Assembly: GCF_000429405.1 (NCBI RefSeq)
Contig: NZ_KE386899.1
Coordinates: 171,173-235,172, forward strand
Length of the DNA: 64,000 nucleotides
Origin: Algoriphagus marincola DSM 16067
GTDB taxonomy: Bacteria; Bacteroidota; Bacteroidia; Cytophagales; Cyclobacteriaceae
Direction of reading: 5' to 3'
The number at the start of each line of letters is the position of its first letter. The stretch's first letter is position 1. The notes under the pieces were generated by a model, which was given only the letters and a program-made list of their open reading frames with translations, was not told where the DNA came from and did no database searches. The translations under genes and the position numbers were made by a program. Positions 63,806 through 64,000 of the stretch are shown piece after piece.

Positions 63806-64000
63806 GGACACTATCCCAAAAAGTGTGTAAATAGATTTTAGGGTTAGTTAGAGTTTTATACGGTTTTCAAACATAATCATAAATTGGTTTAGGATCATGC
63901 CCCAATCTCGGATAGGCATGGTCCATTTTTTTGTTGCTTCCATGACTGCCAAGAATACTGATTTCAGTACGGCTTCATCGGTTGGGTAGGAAAGCTTGTT
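63806..64000 (-). mobile_element. IS256-family insertion sequence, end only
   Basis: The IS end is set near the start of GGACACTATCCCAAAAAGTG (from 63806), which has an ACACT/AGTGT symmetry typical of terminal repeats in this family. The transposase C-terminus follows and runs past the window edge. The other terminal repeat and the target duplication are not visible. Confidence 0.72.
63848..64000 (-). CDS. IS256-family (mutator) transposase, C-terminal 50 residues
   Basis: The reverse strand from the right edge reads [20 protein letters not shown], then [20 protein letters not shown] and ends NRIKL-stop at 63848. [12 protein letters not shown].....NQ is the C-terminal signature I recall for IS256-family transposases. 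The catalytic DDE residues lie outside the window. The reading frame is intact as far as it can be seen. Confidence 0.85.
   Translation of the reverse strand, partial: NKLSYPTDEAVLKSVFLAVMEATKKWTMPIRDWGMILNQFMIMFENRIKL

Overview
The window looks like the chromosome of an aerobic member of the Bacteroidota, most likely Cytophagales and close to Algoriphagus/Cyclobacteriaceae. Evidence: many promoters match the Bacteroidota pattern TTTG-N18-22-TAnnTTTG; almost no gene has a Shine-Dalgarno sequence (rpsU is a striking exception); and there are lineage-typical families such as DUF4221 and six-bladed beta-propeller lipoproteins, DUF2851, a ceramidase-like enzyme, DPP4, HmuY and a DnaQ-DnaE fusion polymerase. 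No tRNA, rRNA or CRISPR was recognised. Gene starts were often moved downstream of the longest open frame, using family N-termini and promoter positions.

Layout. 1-7024 (minus): start of thioredoxin, DnaQ-DnaE polymerase, rsmG, an ECF sigma factor and a glycosyltransferase. 7133-10250 (plus): tgt, an LptF/G permease and an EamA exporter, tightly packed. 10247-11659 (minus): a MazF/ribbon-helix-helix toxin-antitoxin pair and ispE. 11973-23420 (plus): a nine-gene branched-chain amino acid operon, ilvD-ilvB-ilvN-ilvC-leuA-leuC-leuD-cimA-leuB, preceded by what reads as a complete transcription attenuator (promoter, 16-residue leader peptide with nine Val/Leu/Ile codons, antiterminator, terminator). 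23505-38171: a mixed region with a nuclease, an ATP-grasp protein, a beta-propeller lipoprotein, an SGNH hydrolase, a UbiA-like/methyltransferase pair, ceramidase, purM, ddl, DPP4, a CstB-like persulfide dioxygenase and an NlpC/P60 lipoprotein. 38226-44984 (minus): a haem-uptake operon hmuTUVSRY with a promoter carrying a palindrome. 45375-48970 (plus): atpDC, rpsU, xerC, hpf. 49017-54640: glycosyltransferases, a flippase-like protein next to a dispersed repeat, and an operon of a small secreted Cys peptide, a DUF4221 lipoprotein and a small exported protein. 54867-63715: pyrF, DUF2851, a hexapeptide acyltransferase, trhO, a nucleoside phosphorylase, a TPR histidine kinase with NarL-type regulator, and a DNA-alkylation-repair protein. 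The right edge enters an IS256-family insertion sequence.

How the genes work together. The ilv-leu operon supplies Val and Leu from pyruvate. Because it carries a Leptospira-type citramalate synthase, LeuC, LeuD and LeuB could also make 2-oxobutyrate for Ile without threonine deaminase; aminotransferase and ilvA are not in the window. The hmu genes cover haem capture (HmuY), outer-membrane import (HmuR), periplasmic binding and inner-membrane transport (HmuTUV) and cytoplasmic haem handling (HmuS). Several short palindromic repeat families sit in intergenic spacers; one lies at the 5' end of a gene.
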